From: an uncultured Methylophaga sp.
Lineage (GTDB): Bacteria > Pseudomonadota > Gammaproteobacteria > Nitrosococcales > Methylophagaceae
Direction: 5' to 3'
Assembly (NCBI GenBank): GCA_913055695.1
Contig: CAJXKF010000011.1
Coordinates: forward strand, 1 to 53,529
DNA: 53,529 bases
Part shown: piece by piece, positions 30,667-39,000 of the stretch
Numbering within the stretch: the first letter of the stretch is position 1
Layout: the number at the start of each line of letters is the position of its first letter
Position numbers and translations under genes: made by a program
Notes under the pieces: model-generated
Database searches by the model: none
Seen by the model: the letters and a program-made list of their open reading frames with translations, nothing else
Told to the model about the DNA's origin: nothing

Positions 30667-31134
30667 TTATTGACAGTAAAGGTCGACTTGTTCTTGAAAT
30701 TCCTGGATTTTCTGCTGTCGCGTTTCTTCATCGAGCCGGGTCACATTGCCTTCCTCGTCCATGACGCGGCGTCCGGGATTGTTCTGGTAGGCGGTGAGGT
30801 TGTTCCGGGCAATACGGCAGTTCTCTTCGCGCGCAGCCTCTTGTTCGGCTTGCTTCTGAGCTTGCTGTTGTGCTTCTTGTTCAGCCTGCTCAGCGGCTTG
30901 TTGCTGGTCTATCAGTTCCTGTACCTCTTCGCGGGCCTGTTCCGGCGCGATAGGCGGCGGTGGCGGCACATCTACCGTTTCGGCCTGGCCGGATTCAGGG
31001 GGTTGTTGCGAATAATGTGTCTGGCCGTTTTCATCAACCCATTTGTAAATCTGGGCATGGACACTGAAGCTCAGCAACAGCGCTGCTGATACGAGGCAAA
31101 GCCATTTGAAATCTAGTTTCACCACAGTCTCCAT
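30667..31134 (-). CDS. Periplasmic DUF4124 domain protein
   Basis: The 155-residue product has a signal peptide (about residues 1-28, ending VHAQ), then a DUF4124 module with IYKWVDENGQTHYSQQPP, a proline run, and a long Glu/Gln/Ala-rich coiled coil (about 65-105) before a C-terminal segment with a CRIARNNL motif and a terminal Cys. DUF4124 proteins are common in Gammaproteobacteria and of unknown function. It forms an operon with the MIF-family gene. Confidence 0.85.
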   Translation of the reverse strand: METVVKLDFKWLCLVSAALLLSFSVHAQIYKWVDENGQTHYSQQPPESGQAETVDVPPPPPIAPEQAREEVQELIDQQQAAEQAEQEAQQQAQKQAEQEAAREENCRIARNNLTAYQNNPGRRVMDEEGNVTRLDEETRQQKIQEFQEQVDLYCQ

Positions 31135-31306
31135 TCCCTAAATAAAATCATTTTACGCCAAAGCGTCTGATCATCAAATGTCTTACAGTCTGGCGGCTAC
31201 TGGAAAAAATATCGTCACGCCGGCAGTCCTGCTGGTACCGGCATTTAATTGACAAATTAATTGGTCGGGGAGTAATTTCAGCTTAAAAGCAGTGAGAGAG
31301 TCAAAG

Positions 31307-31507
31307 ATGACCCGTGACTACGAATCCATGATAAATGATGCAACTGGGCAAGCCTGGAATGGTGAGGAGCGCCGTCGCGAGCACCGGCGTTCAGGAGAAG
31401 ACCGGCGCGATATGATTCGCTTTGAACCAGATAAAGAAGATCGCCGCAGTAGCGGAGAAAGACGCAAGGAACGTCACTCCGGCTGGGATTCAGGTACAAC
31501 TATTTAG
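31307..31507 (+). CDS. Small highly charged protein rich in Arg and Glu
   Basis: This 66-residue protein is dominated by repeated ERR/DRR units (NGEERRREHRR, GEDRRD, KEDRRSSGERRKER), so it is probably unstructured or binds an acidic partner or nucleic acid. ATG at 31307 follows GAGAG at 31294-31298 and is preferred over a GTG at 31292. Its end overlaps the convergent MATE gene by 4 nt. I do not recognise a named family; the periodic charge makes a chance open frame less likely but not impossible. Confidence 0.6.
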   Translation: MTRDYESMINDATGQAWNGEERRREHRRSGEDRRDMIRFEPDKEDRRSSGERRKERHSGWDSGTTI

Positions 31508-32814
31508 TTCAAGCGATTGATAATTCTGGGCAGGTAAACACTCTGACTCAGTCCCCTGGCCGCGAGTAATACCATCAAGGCAGCCCATAAGCCATGGTTG
31601 CCCCATCCCTGCATCAGATACCAGGCTGGCAGATAGCAAACAAAAGTCGAGAACAGCATGGTGTTACGCATTTCTCTGCCAAGAGTCGCTCCCACAAACA
31701 GCCCGTCAAACAGATAAGACCAGACGCCCAGCCACGGTGCCAACACAACCCAGAGCCGATAATCCGCTGCCATTGCTGCGACGCTGTCAATGCTGGTCAG
31801 AAGGGCAATGATTTCATTACCGAATAGCCAGTAAACTAGACTGAACAGGCTGGCTGTCAGTAAGGACCAGAAGCCATTCAGGATCAGGCTGCGCTTAAGC
31901 ATAGCAGCATCATGCCGACCGATAGCACGGCCGGACATGACTTCAGTGGCATTGGCAAAGCCATCCAGCACATAAGCCATAAACGTAATGAAATTCAGCA
32001 ACACCATATTGGCCGCCAGTGTGGCATCTCCGGCCTGTGCACCCTGATTGGTGAAAAACGCAAAACTGAAAATCAAACACAGCGTTCTCAGCATAAAATT
32101 GCCATGCAGATTGAGGTGGTGGCGATTGGCCAGCATCAATTGAAGCTCTTCAGCAAGCTTAATCCTGTGCAAAACTAACTGACGTTTCTGCAGCAAAAAG
32201 AGGGCAAAAATAAGGCCGCTGTATTCGGCGATAACGGAAGCCAGCGCCACGCCATCGGCTTTCATGCCGAGGCCGTTCACCAGCAGCAGATCGAAAACGA
32301 TGTTGCTGATATTGATCACCAGCACCACAGCCAGGGCAGACCGTGAAGCCGACAAACCAATCAGCCAGCCCAGAATGGCATAGTTAAGCAGGGTTGCCGG
32401 CGCGCCCCAGATTCGAATGGCATAGTACTGCTGAGCCTCGGCGAGTACTTCGGCACTACCATCAATAATACTGAAGGCCAGCCAGCCGATGGGTGCCTGT
32501 AGTAGCAGTAACACTGCCGCGATAATCAATGCCAGCAGACCGGACTGTATCAGAACATCTCGCGGTGAGGCATCATTATTGGCATTAGCTTGGGAGGTCA
32601 GCCCGGTGGTAACCATGCGCAGGAAGCCAAAGCCCCAGAACAGGAAGGTAAACAGCATGCTGCCCAGCGCCACGGCACCCAGGTAAACGGGCGAGTTGAG
32701 ATGACCGACCACGGCGGTATCGACCATCCCCAGCAAGGGCGTAGATAAATTGGCCAGAATCATCGGCCCGGCAATCGCCCAGATTTTTTGATGTGTGATG
32801 CTGTTATTCTGCAA
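31504..32814 (-). CDS. MATE-family efflux transporter, DinF-like
   Basis: The 436-residue integral membrane protein has about 12 predicted helices in two similar halves. The N-terminus (IWAIAGPMILANLSTPLLG, followed by VDTAVVGHL) is typical of the DinF branch of the MATE family, which exports drugs or other organic cations coupled to H+ or Na+. The substrate cannot be inferred. No LexA box was seen upstream, so SOS control as for E. coli dinF is not supported. It is the last host gene before the integron cassette region. Confidence 0.9.
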   Translation of the reverse strand: MQNNSITHQKIWAIAGPMILANLSTPLLGMVDTAVVGHLNSPVYLGAVALGSMLFTFLFWGFGFLRMVTTGLTSQANANNDASPRDVLIQSGLLALIIAAVLLLLQAPIGWLAFSIIDGSAEVLAEAQQYYAIRIWGAPATLLNYAILGWLIGLSASRSALAVVLVINISNIVFDLLLVNGLGMKADGVALASVIAEYSGLIFALFLLQKRQLVLHRIKLAEELQLMLANRHHLNLHGNFMLRTLCLIFSFAFFTNQGAQAGDATLAANMVLLNFITFMAYVLDGFANATEVMSGRAIGRHDAAMLKRSLILNGFWSLLTASLFSLVYWLFGNEIIALLTSIDSVAAMAADYRLWVVLAPWLGVWSYLFDGLFVGATLGREMRNTMLFSTFVCYLPAWYLMQGWGNHGLWAALMVLLAARGLSQSVYLPRIINRLN

Positions 32815-33275
32815 AGTGGTTGTCGACGTTGAGTCTGCGTTAGTTATTCAGTGAACGCATATCCTAACCTGTCTCGAATCAATATGTGGCACAGCCACCG
32901 ACAATCAATCAGGCAGTGACTTGGGATAACCGAAGCCCACCACCAAATTTTGAGGGTTGCCTCAAGTGCAGGCTTGTGAAATATTCAAGCCGTTAAAGAT
33001 AAATGGATAATGCCTTTAATATGGTGCCGACTGCGCTGGGTCATAGAAACGGATAGCTGTTTTACATGCAAACGAATTCATTCCTAAATAACATCAACGC
33101 TAAAGCCTTATTCGCTCCTATTTTCGGCCCGACTCAGTTATTGCAGAAAAGCATGGATGCATTATTTTTATCTTATTTTCAGATTATTATCGAGACTACG
33201 GCTTCTCTTCCAGAAAAATTAAAAGGCCGCCCGATAATAATTATTATGAGGCCAGCGGCTTCATTAACAGGCTGT
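32815..33275. other. Intergenic stretch left of the cassette
   Basis: This interval holds no supported gene. A 74-codon frame at 33066-33290 lacks a good ribosome binding site and crosses the cassette boundary. Small inverted repeats are visible: TTGAGG/CCTCAA at 32950-32965, ATAATAATTATTAT at 33234-33247 (perfect palindrome), and TAACAG/CTGTTA around 33266-33277 at the insertion point. No integrase gene or remnant was recognised. Confidence 0.5.
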
Positions 33276-33308
33276 TATGCGCGTCATTAATCACATGGAG
33301 AAAAATAA

Positions 33309-33854
33309 ATGACACAGGAACAAGATCAAGCAAGAGTACATATTTCCCTGAGGGATGGTGTTCTAGAGTTACAAGGAAGTGAGTCTTTTGTCAGCAGCCA
33401 GCTAAAGCTCCTTGAGCCGCTTATTAAGGAATCATTTAATTCTCAGCCTGCACCTCATATTCCACCTGTTAACAGCACTCCGCCTCTGGCAGGAAATTCC
33501 ACGCCTCCTGCAGGGGCAGCAAACCTTGGTGATTACGATACCTTGTTTGCTGATGCAGACGGTAAAATTCAAATACTGAAAACCCTGCCAGGGACAAACA
33601 AAGCTACGAAATCTATTAACGCGGCCTTGCTTTTAGCGTTTGCCAATACATTAAAGGGAAGCGAATTAACTCCATACACTGATGTTAGAGACTTATGTAG
33701 CGCCCATGCATGCTTGGATAGCGGCAACTTTTCAAAAACGATGAAAGCCCAGAAAGAGCACTTCATTGTAAGTGGATCCGGTAGCGGCCAAACAATTAGA
33801 CTAACCGTTCCCGGCAAGAAGAAGGCAAAAGAGGTTGCCGATGGCCTCAAGTAA
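33309..33854 (+). CDS. Cassette gene 1: unknown protein with winged-helix-like C-terminus
   Basis: The 181-residue protein is not one I can name. Residues 9-42 look like a strand-turn-strand and helix module (HISLRDGVLELQG then a QLKLLEPLIKE helix). Residues about 44-72 are a Pro/Ser/Asn-rich linker. The C-terminal part from about 95 (LLLAFANTLKG, DVRDLCSAHACLD, NFSKTMKAQ, IRLTVPGKKKAKEV) has the spacing of a winged helix-turn-helix domain. ATG at 33309 is 10 nt after ATGGAGA. It overlaps gene 2 by 14 nt, so both are translated together. Role inferred only from context: partner of the HEPN-motif protein. Confidence 0.75.
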   Translation: MTQEQDQARVHISLRDGVLELQGSESFVSSQLKLLEPLIKESFNSQPAPHIPPVNSTPPLAGNSTPPAGAANLGDYDTLFADADGKIQILKTLPGTNKATKSINAALLLAFANTLKGSELTPYTDVRDLCSAHACLDSGNFSKTMKAQKEHFIVSGSGSGQTIRLTVPGKKKAKEVADGLK

Positions 33855-34599
33855 ACTCGACATCGTCAAGGAACTAAAATCGGCTTACCCTGACGATGTT
33901 GTAGATGCCCTGATAGAGGCCTTTGACACAATCGAGTCAAACTTTTCCGCACGAAAATGGAAGGCAAGCGAACTTGACGCTGGGCATTTTGTGGAGGCAA
34001 CGAGAAGAGTTATCGAACATGTACTTTTTGGAAAGCACACTCCGATTGGAAAAAGTCTCCCCAACTTTAACGACAAAGAACTACGACGTTATGAGCAAGC
34101 ACAAGGAGACGAGTCGATAAGAATCCTCATACCAAGGATGTTGAAATCGATCTATGGTATTAGGAATAAGCGTGGAGTCGGCCATATCGGCTTAATATCT
34201 CCCAATGAAATGGACTCAACTTATATTCTCTACTCAGTAAAATGGGTGCTCGCTGAATTACTTCGATTGGCATCAGGAAAGAACCCAGACGTTGTACAAG
34301 GAGCTATTTCCCAAATTGTTGAAAGGCAAACTCCGTTAATATGGAAATCAGGAGACATCGTCAGAATCATTGAACCCAAGTGTGGGGCTCGTGATCAAAT
34401 CCTAATACATCTCTATGATCAAAGCCCTCAGAAGGTTCCAGAATTAATGGAAAAAATAGAATACAAAAACCGTACTAACTTCTTAAAGATAGTTAAAAGG
34501 CTTCACTCCAAAGGTTTGATCCATATGGCAAGTAATGAAGAATGCCTGATTACGCCCGCAGGCATACCTGAAGCCGAGAAGCATATTCACGGAAAGTAG
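33841..34599 (+). CDS. Cassette gene 2: putative HEPN-type protein with winged-helix-like C-terminus
   Basis: The 252-residue protein has a helical N-terminal region (to about residue 150) containing R108-N109-x5-H115 in IRNKRGVGHIG, matching the R-polar-x(4-6)-H motif of HEPN nucleases and resembling the conserved segment of Abi_C-type abortive-infection domains. The C-terminal part from about 180 (ILIHLYDQSP, then an FLKIVKRLHSKGLI recognition-like helix and wing) looks like a winged helix. ATG at 33841 lies 6 nt after AGAGG. An RNA-cleaving toxin or phage-defence effector regulated by gene 1 is plausible; this is inference from motif and context. Confidence 0.75.
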   Translation: MASSKLDIVKELKSAYPDDVVDALIEAFDTIESNFSARKWKASELDAGHFVEATRRVIEHVLFGKHTPIGKSLPNFNDKELRRYEQAQGDESIRILIPRMLKSIYGIRNKRGVGHIGLISPNEMDSTYILYSVKWVLAELLRLASGKNPDVVQGAISQIVERQTPLIWKSGDIVRIIEPKCGARDQILIHLYDQSPQKVPELMEKIEYKNRTNFLKIVKRLHSKGLIHMASNEECLITPAGIPEAEKHIHGK

Positions 34600-34603
34600 G
34601 TTT

Positions 34604-34660
34604 GCATAACAAGCAAAAGCAGTCGGACGCATAAATGCGCCGCTGTTTTGGGCGTTATGC
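34604..34660 (+). repeat. attC integron recombination site
   Basis: R-double-prime GCATAAC (34604-34610) is perfectly complementary to R-prime GTTATGC (34654-34660). The arms between pair as AAAA/TTTT, CAG/CTG, CGG/CCG and CGC/GCG around a 6-nt loop (34631-34636), leaving G34619, T34623 and A34627 unpaired on one arm. Extrahelical bases all on one arm are the hallmark by which IntI recognises the attC bottom strand. The length of 57 bp is in the lower attC range. Confidence 0.88.
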
Positions 34661-34852
34661 CGAATAAATATTTGGGGTCAGTCTAAAAACTCTAATCCTT
34701 GCAATGAATACTTTTAGCTCTAGGGTTGTGTTGAAGCACTAAGCCCAATACTCTCAGGCCGTTGGGCTTCATAAAATCAGCCCAACCTACTTCGCCGCGA
34801 AGGTGACAGTCATACGACCACTCCCGACCGAATAAAAAGGCACCAAAAAATA
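34661..34852. other. Repeat-rich intergenic DNA right of the cassette
   Basis: No gene is seen. CCGAATAAA occurs at 34660-34668 and again at 34828-34836, each followed by a GGGGTCA core (34674-34680 and 34856-34862), so two diverged copies of a short element are likely. AAGCCCAA (34741-34748) and TTGGGCTT (34762-34769) form a perfect 8-bp hairpin. Confidence 0.5.
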
Positions 34853-34886
34853 AAAGGGGTCAAAATCGAACGACTTTGACCCCTTT
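34845..34886 (-). terminator. 12-bp palindromic hairpin, probable terminator of the DUF1328 gene
   Basis: AAAGGGGTCAAA (34853-34864) and TTTGACCCCTTT (34875-34886) are perfectly complementary with a 10-nt loop. On the minus strand the hairpin is followed by TATTTTTT and lies 30 nt after the DUF1328 stop. The GGGGTCAAA core is reminiscent of widespread REP-like palindromes, so it may be a mobile palindrome co-opted as a terminator. Confidence 0.65.
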
Positions 34887-34915
34887 GATTGTGTCGGCAA
34901 CCATCATCTCTTAAT

Positions 34916-35080
34916 CTAAAGTGGTGGACGGCGACCGGTGATAAAGAAGATGAGGGCCAGGACCAGGCCAATGACGAATAAAATCCAGGCAATGTTGGTG
35001 GCGGTGCCAGCAATGCCGCTCAGTCCAAGTATCCCTGCGATAATACCGATGATCAGAAATGTTAAAGCCCAACTCAGCAT
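34916..35080 (-). CDS. DUF1328 small membrane protein
   Basis: This 54-residue protein consists of two hydrophobic helices separated by a Gly-rich turn ([15 protein letters not shown]) and ends RRPPL. The pattern [19 protein letters not shown] is that of DUF1328 membrane proteins, common in Proteobacteria and of unknown function. ATG at 35080 is preceded by AAGGAGA at a good distance. It stands alone on the minus strand, followed by a strong hairpin. Confidence 0.9.
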   Translation of the reverse strand: MLSWALTFLIIGIIAGILGLSGIAGTATNIAWILFVIGLVLALIFFITGRRPPL

Positions 35081-35327
35081 AGTGTTCTCCTTATTTTGGT
35101 GAACGATTAACTACTTCGCCATAGTCAAGGATCAATGCAAGGTCATCAACCCGGTGTTATTGGGGGATAAGCACCAGTAACGCTTTTTACACTGACAATG
35201 CAGTTGATTCATCAGTCATGATTCTCCCAAGCAGGGAAGCATCAGTCTGAATACTCAATCACAGATTATGTAATCAGATAGGATTGAGCATGAAGACAAA
35301 TCGATTGACTCAGCCTTCTTTGATAGT

Positions 35328-35357
35328 TCCTCCCCCCGCATAGCAACAGGGGGAGGA
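35328..35357 (-). terminator. G+C-rich hairpin after hppA
   Basis: TCCTCCCCC (35328-35336) and GGGGGAGGA (35349-35357) form a 9-bp stem with a 12-nt loop, 12 nt past the hppA stop. It lacks a T-run on the minus strand, so it may need Rho or only block 3-prime exonucleases. The rest of 35081-35369 shows no gene. Confidence 0.55.
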
Positions 35358-35369
35358 GCGTCTCGTTTG

Positions 35370-37382
35370 CTAAATCAATAACGGGGCAATCACGAGGCTG
35401 ACTATCGCCATTACATTGATCAGGATGTTCATCGACGGTCCGGATGTATCCTTAAGCGGATCTCCGACCGTATCGCCGACTACAACCGCTTTGTGGACTT
35501 CAGAGCCTTTACCGCCATGGTTGCCTTTCTCAACATGCTTCTTGGCGTTATCCCACGCACCCCCGGCATTCGCCATCATCAGCGCCATCATGACGCAGCA
35601 GATGAGTGCACCACCGAGCATGCCGCCGAGTGCTTCTGCCCCCAGACCGAAACCGACCACTATCGGGGCGACCACGGCCAGCGTACCGGGCAATATCATT
35701 TTATTGAGTGCGGCCTTGGTGGCGATATCGACACAGCGCGCCGTGTCCGGTTTCGCTGTCCCCTCCAGAAGCCCCGGAATTTCTTTAAACTGCCGACGGA
35801 TTTCATGAATCATATCGAAAGCGGCATCACCCACGGCGGTCATGGTCAGCGCACTGACCAGAAAGGGGAAAATCCCCCCCAGGAACATGCCCATCAGCAC
35901 CAGCGGATTGTTGATAAGCAGAGCAAAGCTGGGGTCGCCCTGGGTGATGGTTTCGATATAAGCACTGATGATCGCCAGTGCTGCCAGTGCGGCCGCCCCT
36001 ATCGCAAAGCCCTTGCCGATAGCAGCGGTGGTGTTACCGAGTTCATCCAGTGAGTCGGTGATATTACGGGTGTCCTTGCCCATTTCCGCCATCTCGGCAA
36101 TGCCGCCGGCATTATCGGCAACCGGACCGTAAGCATCAATCGCCATGGTAATACCAACGGTGGCGAGCATACCCACAGCGGCAATCCCGACCCCGTACAG
36201 ATCAGCAAAATAACTGGCGGTAAAGATGATGGCAGCGATAGTTATGACTGGAACCGCGACAGACTGCATGCCCAGTGCCAGCCCACCGATCATGACCGTA
36301 GCAGGGCCGGTTTCACCGCTGCCGGCGAGTTTACGAACCGGTGCGCCTCCGGTGTAGTACTCAGTGCTGAGCCCGATGATGATGCCCCCAATTGCGCCCG
36401 ACAACACGGCAATCCACAGATTGGTCAAACCGCCGAGACTGGTAATCAGCAACCAGGACACGACAATGAACAGCAGCGAGGCCCCCATCGTGCCGATGCG
36501 TAAAGCCACTTCCGGACTTTTTGCTGAGAACACTTTGACGGCAAGAATACCGGCAATTGAACACAGCAGACCGACAGAAGCCAGGGCCAGCGGCATAAAC
36601 ATCAAGGTAGCCTGAGAATCAGCCAGCTGACTTACGGCGACAGCGCTCATGGTGGAAGCAATCGCGATGCTGGCGATCATGGCACCGCAGTAGGATTCGA
36701 AAATATCCGATCCCATACCGGCGACGTCACCGACATTATCACCAACGTTATCGGCAATGACACCCGGGTTTCGTGGATCATCCTCAGGAATACCGGCTTC
36801 GACTTTACCCACCAGATCGGCGCCGACATCCGCTGATTTGGTGTAGATGCCACCACCGACACGGGAAAACAGGGCAACCGATGAAGCGCCCATGCCAAAG
36901 CCGTGAATAGTATGCGCTGTGTGTGGATCACTGCCGTAAAGCAGGTACAGAATACCCAGACCCAGCAGACCCATAGCCGCGACGGTGAGGCCCATAATCG
37001 AGCCACCGAAGAAAGCGACGGTCAGCGCCTCGGGCGCGCCTTTATCCCGGGCTGCCACGGCGGTGCGGACATTGGCTTTGGTGGCGGTGTACATACCAAT
37101 AAATCCGGCTGATGCTGAGCTGATTGCGCCGACAAAAAAGGCCAGCGCAGTATGCCAGCCCAAATCCGACAGCCCGAGACCGATGATGCAGATCAGGCAG
37201 AAAATAGCGAGGCGCGAGTACTCAGCTCGCATAAAGACCATCGCGCCAAGATGTATCTGATCACCGATCTCCACCACATTCCCAGTACCCGGAGAGTGTG
37301 ATTTGACCTTTTTATAGACCAGAAAGGCACAGAGTAATCCAAAAATTCCTAATATGGCCGGGACGGTGCTGAGTGACGTCAT
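35370..37382 (-). CDS. hppA: Membrane pyrophosphatase, K+-stimulated type
   Basis: This integral membrane enzyme couples PPi hydrolysis to export of H+ (or Na+). The 670-residue product has about 16 membrane segments. The catalytic loops are present: [20 protein letters not shown] and the DNVGDNVGD repeat near residue 200-220. The segment [14 protein letters not shown] carries Ala at the position that is Lys in K+-independent enzymes, so K+ stimulation is predicted. H+ versus Na+ specificity cannot be settled by eye. ATG at 37382 follows CGAGGTAAGACTT. It has its own promoter. A soluble pyrophosphatase gene lies only 1.6 kb away. Confidence 0.95.
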   Translation of the reverse strand: MTSLSTVPAILGIFGLLCAFLVYKKVKSHSPGTGNVVEIGDQIHLGAMVFMRAEYSRLAIFCLICIIGLGLSDLGWHTALAFFVGAISSASAGFIGMYTATKANVRTAVAARDKGAPEALTVAFFGGSIMGLTVAAMGLLGLGILYLLYGSDPHTAHTIHGFGMGASSVALFSRVGGGIYTKSADVGADLVGKVEAGIPEDDPRNPGVIADNVGDNVGDVAGMGSDIFESYCGAMIASIAIASTMSAVAVSQLADSQATLMFMPLALASVGLLCSIAGILAVKVFSAKSPEVALRIGTMGASLLFIVVSWLLITSLGGLTNLWIAVLSGAIGGIIIGLSTEYYTGGAPVRKLAGSGETGPATVMIGGLALGMQSVAVPVITIAAIIFTASYFADLYGVGIAAVGMLATVGITMAIDAYGPVADNAGGIAEMAEMGKDTRNITDSLDELGNTTAAIGKGFAIGAAALAALAIISAYIETITQGDPSFALLINNPLVLMGMFLGGIFPFLVSALTMTAVGDAAFDMIHEIRRQFKEIPGLLEGTAKPDTARCVDIATKAALNKMILPGTLAVVAPIVVGFGLGAEALGGMLGGALICCVMMALMMANAGGAWDNAKKHVEKGNHGGKGSEVHKAVVVGDTVGDPLKDTSGPSMNILINVMAIVSLVIAPLLI

Positions 37383-37458
37383 AAGTCTTACCTCGTTATT
37401 ATCGTTAGAAAAGTCTTGCGGGGTGGAACTCCTTGCTACGATTTATGGTGCTCGGTTT

Positions 37459-37487
37459 TTTATACCTGTATCGTAACGGCAAGTAAA
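37459..37487 (-). promoter_or_regulatory. Sigma-70 promoter of hppA
   Basis: On the minus strand TTTACT (37487-37482) and TATAAA (37464-37459) are separated by 17 bp. Transcription would begin near 37452, giving a leader of about 70 nt. Confidence 0.5.
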
Positions 37488-37518
37488 GTCAGGGGTTAGG
37501 GCTGATGGAGAAAGGATT

Positions 37519-38316
37519 TTGATACTTGAGTGGCTGAGTTTTGCTCTGGCAGGTGTGGTCGCCGGTTTTGCTGCAGGGCTGTTCGGGATCGGCGGTGGTC
37601 TTATCATCGTGCCGATACTGGTTACTGTATTCAGTTGGCAGGGTCTGTCAGCAGAGATTGCCATTCATGTGGCCATTGGTACGTCACTGATGACCATTAG
37701 CGTCACCTCCTTGTCTTCAATGCGGGCCCATCACCGCTATGGTATGACGGAGTGGCCGCTGGTGGGCCGTCTGGCACCCGGATTAATGGTCGGCAGCCTC
37801 ACTGGTGCAGTGATCGCAGCCAGCCTGTCGAGCGCCTTGTTGCAGACTCTCTTTGCCGGGTTTGCCATTCTGATGGCAGGCAGAATGTGGCTGCCGCCGC
37901 CTCATGCTTTATCACCAAGGTTGCTCTCAAAACTGTGGATAAGTCTTTACGGCATTGTGACTGGTGTCATTTCCGCTATGGTGGGTATTGGCGGTGGTAC
38001 GCTGGTTGTGCCTTATTTAGTGATGGCGGGCCAGTCGATGCAGAAAGCAGTCGGCACCGCGGCTGCCTGCGGTTTTCCTATTGCTGTCAGCGGCGTGATA
38101 GGCTTTATCTTAATGGGCTCACAGCTGCATGAAATAGAAGGCGAGTGGTTGACCGGCTTTGTTCACTGGCAGGCCTTTATCGGCATTATCGTGACCAGTG
38201 TGCTTATGGCCCCGCTGGGCGCCCGACTGGCACGGCATTTATCGCATAGAAAACTGAGCCAGTCATTTTCCCTGGTGCTGCTGGCGGTGGGACTGATGCT
38301 GCTCAGCCAAGGTTGA
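37519..38316 (+). CDS. TauE/SafE (TSUP) family membrane permease
   Basis: The 265-residue protein has about eight membrane helices in two repeats, each with the family glycine motif: [13 protein letters not shown] near residue 22 and [13 protein letters not shown] near residue 156. TSUP proteins move sulfite, organosulfonates or related anions; the substrate here is unknown. The start is TTG at 37519 after AAAGGA; no in-frame ATG is nearer to the start of the first helix. Divergent from hppA and 20 nt before rubredoxin. Confidence 0.9.
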   Translation: MILEWLSFALAGVVAGFAAGLFGIGGGLIIVPILVTVFSWQGLSAEIAIHVAIGTSLMTISVTSLSSMRAHHRYGMTEWPLVGRLAPGLMVGSLTGAVIAASLSSALLQTLFAGFAILMAGRMWLPPPHALSPRLLSKLWISLYGIVTGVISAMVGIGGGTLVVPYLVMAGQSMQKAVGTAAACGFPIAVSGVIGFILMGSQLHEIEGEWLTGFVHWQAFIGIIVTSVLMAPLGARLARHLSHRKLSQSFSLVLLAVGLMLLSQG

Positions 38317-38336
38317 AATCAAGCGGAGAAGTCATC

Positions 38337-38507
38337 ATGAGAAAGTGGATCTGTACGATATGTGGCTTTGTCTATGATGAAGCTGAAGGTATGCCGGAAG
38401 AGGGCATTATGCCCGGTACCGCCTGGGAGGATGTGCCTGATGACTGGGTTTGCCCTGATTGTGGTGCGCCAAAAGAAGACTTCGAAATGATACCGCTGGA
38501 AGACTAA
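38337..38507 (+). CDS. Rubredoxin
   Basis: This 56-residue protein carries the two iron-binding pairs CTICG (residues 5-9) and CPDCG (about 38-42), and the KEDFE end typical of rubredoxins. It is a one-electron carrier in the cytoplasm. The frame is open 8 codons upstream, but ATG at 38337 follows GGAGA at 38325-38329 and matches the family start MRKWICTIC. The partner oxidoreductase is not in this window. Confidence 0.96.
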   Translation: MRKWICTICGFVYDEAEGMPEEGIMPGTAWEDVPDDWVCPDCGAPKEDFEMIPLED

Positions 38508-38930
38508 CTGCCTGTCAGCTTTGTATCTTACTCTTTAAACGGACAGTTTGGATGTCGGGCCATACTGCCAGCCGCTATCGCTGGCAATCCGGTCAGTGCT
38601 GTCATTTTGTTTAGACACTGGGCTGTCGCGTCATTTTTTGCTCTTCACAGTGAGAGTTTATGAGTAAGTGCAGGATAAGCATCAATAAAGCCAGCTTCAG
38701 TCAGCTTCAGCTGTAATTCAACTTAATCAGCTGCTTTTGATGATGAGCGTCCTTATTTATTTCTGATGTTATCGCATCCGTCATTGCGGCTCACCGGCCG
38801 TGACAATCCATGTTCGAGTTGGTGTAACAATCCCTGACTTACTGCCGTCAGTAATCATCTTATCAGTAGTGATCTGCAAATCTGCCTGTCTTGATATGGT
38901 TAAAGCCGCACTGGGCAGAGTGTTTCAAAG
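38508..38930. other. Intergenic stretch after rubredoxin
   Basis: No gene is supported. TGCCAGC (38566-38572) and GCTGGCA (38580-38586) form a 7-bp hairpin without a T-run, a possible transcript end. CAGCTTCAG occurs twice in tandem at 38692-38700 and 38702-38710. Nothing else stands out. Confidence 0.4.
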
Positions 38931-38959
38931 TTTAATCTGACCAAGTTTTCTTTTATAAT
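38931..38959 (+). promoter_or_regulatory. Sigma-70 promoter of ppa
   Basis: A perfect -10 TATAAT at 38954-38959 lies 17 bp after TTTAAT (38931-38936), a weak -35. Transcription would start near 38966, about 35 nt before the ppa start codon. Confidence 0.6.
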
Positions 38960-39000
38960 CAGCGGATTTATTCAAACCCAATAACTGGAGCAAAACAGCT

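Larger units (their letters stand above)
33276..34654 (+). mobile_element. Single integron gene cassette without an adjacent integrase
   Basis: Left boundary: GTTATGC at 33275-33281, where IntI would cut after the G. Right boundary: GTTATGC at 34654-34660, the R-prime core of a well-formed attC (34604-34660). Between them are two same-direction, overlapping genes and the attC close behind the last stop codon, the compact layout of a gene cassette. The content is more A+T-rich than the flanks. There is no intI within the window, and the left junction has no partner to form a second attC, so this looks like a cassette inserted at a secondary site or a relict of an integron. Confidence 0.78.

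Noticed and set aside
32700-32900. LexA box upstream of the DinF-like transporter
   Set aside because: No CTGT-N8-ACAG-like palindrome was found, so SOS control is unsupported.
33066-33290. 74-codon open frame upstream of the cassette
   Set aside because: It has no good ribosome binding site or recognisable domain, and it crosses the cassette boundary at 33275.
34810-35013. 67-codon minus-strand frame
   Set aside because: It overlaps the clear 54-residue DUF1328 gene in another frame and runs through the palindromic terminator.
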